64,000 nt of DNA from Clavibacter michiganensis (GTDB lineage Bacteria; Actinomycetota; Actinomycetes; Actinomycetales; Microbacteriaceae): assembly GCA_002150995.1 (NCBI GenBank), contig MDHJ01000001.1, positions 1,736,001 to 1,800,000 of the forward strand, written 5' to 3'. Each line of letters opens with the position of its first letter. Position 1 is the stretch's first letter. Positions 63,514 through 64,000 of this stretch are shown one piece after another. Both the position numbers and the translations under genes were made by a program. The notes beneath the pieces were generated by a model, which saw only the letters and a list, made by a program, of their open reading frames with translations, was not told where the DNA came from and searched no databases.

Positions 63514-63617
63514 CCGTCCCCGCATAGCCCACCGGGCTCCGGCGCAGCTGGGCCGGCGGCCTCGTCGAGCATCCCCGACGGGTTCGGAAACACGATGTTC
63601 ACACGCGCGGTGCCCGT

Positions 63618-63655
63618 GTAACGCGCCCGAAACACGTCCGGCGAGCCCGTGAAAC
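63618..63655 (+). promoter_or_regulatory. GlnR box upstream of amtB
   Basis: GTAAC-n6-GAAAC-n6-GGCGA-n6-GAAAC: three of four half-sites match the GlnR consensus with exact 5+6 spacing. Another GAAAC-n6-TTCAC pair lies at 63587-63602. The box ends 123 bases before the amtB ATG. Confidence 0.75.
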
Positions 63656-63778
63656 CTCGCCCCCGGACACTGGATGCGTACCCGGCACCCGGCTCTCGCC
63701 GAACCCCCCGACCACACGGGCGGCGTCCCGCCTCCAGTCCGGTGCGACCCCTGCACGATCTACGAGAGGTGAAACACC

Positions 63779-64000
63779 ATGGATCAAGGCAACACCGCCT
63801 TCCTCCTGATCGCCGCGGCGCTGGTCCTCCTGATGACGCCGGGTCTGGCGTTCTTCTACGGCGGGCTCGTCAAGGCCAAGAGCGTCATCAGCATGATGAT
63901 GATGAGCTTCGGGGCCATGGGCCTCATCGGGCTCCTCTGGGTGCTCTACGGCTACGCGGTCACGTTCGGGAACGGACCGGACGGCGCCGCGGGCAACCCG
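63779..64000 (+). CDS. amtB: Ammonium transporter (5' part, cut by window edge)
   Basis: ATG at 63779 behind GAGAGGTGAA gives MDQGNTAFLLIAAALVLLMT, then PGLAFFYGGLVKAKSVISMM, the diagnostic first helices of Amt/MEP/Rh channels. No signal for frame problems within the 74 visible residues. A GlnR box upstream predicts induction under nitrogen limitation. In actinobacteria glnK and glnD usually follow. Confidence 0.95.
   Translation, partial: MDQGNTAFLLIAAALVLLMTPGLAFFYGGLVKAKSVISMMMMSFGAMGLIGLLWVLYGYAVTFGNGPDGAAGNP

Overview
The window is dense, very GC-rich, almost fully coding DNA from an actinobacterium. Gene content and order point to the Microbacteriaceae, most likely Clavibacter or a close relative: aceE-fasR-fabD-fabH-acpP-fabF, panB-glnA2-glnE-glnA1, sucB-lpd, sigA-murT-gatD-DUF7455-parE/parC, sepH-DUF4193-DUF3093-dut-DUF3710-DUF3159, and acn-dxs-fadBA-rnd-DUF3000. 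The genus is inferred from synteny and protein families, not from a search. I see no prophage, insertion sequence, CRISPR array or rRNA. It reads as conserved chromosomal core.

Layout. 1-1.1 kb: truncated PadR regulator and a DUF3145 gene. 1.1-8.8 kb (minus): the type II fatty-acid synthesis operon with its PucR-type activator FasR and pyruvate dehydrogenase E1. 9.1-13.2 kb: AhpE-type peroxiredoxin, DUF1345 membrane protein, tRNA-Val(TAC), and a TetR (BioQ-like) regulator divergent from the biotin ECF transporter bioYMN. 13.3-16.8 kb: NIF3 protein, a coiled-coil protein with a lost zinc ribbon, RNase P RNA and polyphosphate glucokinase. 16.8-24.4 kb: panB and nitrogen assimilation (glnA2, glnE, glnA1 with a GlnR box, RDD protein). 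24.4-32.3 kb: J-domain protein, DUF4191, a membrane pseudokinase, sucB, lpd, pepA. 32.5-46.3 kb: PAC2 protein, MFS transporter, primary sigma factor, MurT/GatD, topoisomerase IV ParE/ParC, a phosphodiesterase, SepH. 46.6-54.6 kb: DUF4193, DUF3093, dut, DUF3710, DUF3159, aconitase, DXP synthase. 54.6-62.3 kb (minus): fatty-acid beta-oxidation fadBA, RNase D, DUF3000, RibD-like reductase, SufE, rhodanese. 62.4-64 kb: ZapE and the start of ammonium transporter amtB behind a GlnR-like box.

Many genes are supplied by leaderless-type promoters: a TANNNT -10 box ends 6-7 bases before the start codon.

About twenty genes, including sigA, lpd, glnE and pepA, each need one extra base, usually in or beside a short G or C run, to read as one frame. 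I treat these as real genes carrying probable sequence errors. They are typed CDS over the full span, with 'frameshifted' in the call.

The most interesting biology is the MurT/GatD pair. GatD has glycine at both glutaminase catalytic positions (Cys to Gly94, His to Gly189). Microbacteriaceae build B-type peptidoglycan, cross-linked through the D-Glu alpha-carboxyl that MurT/GatD amidates in other bacteria, so the pair may have been repurposed.
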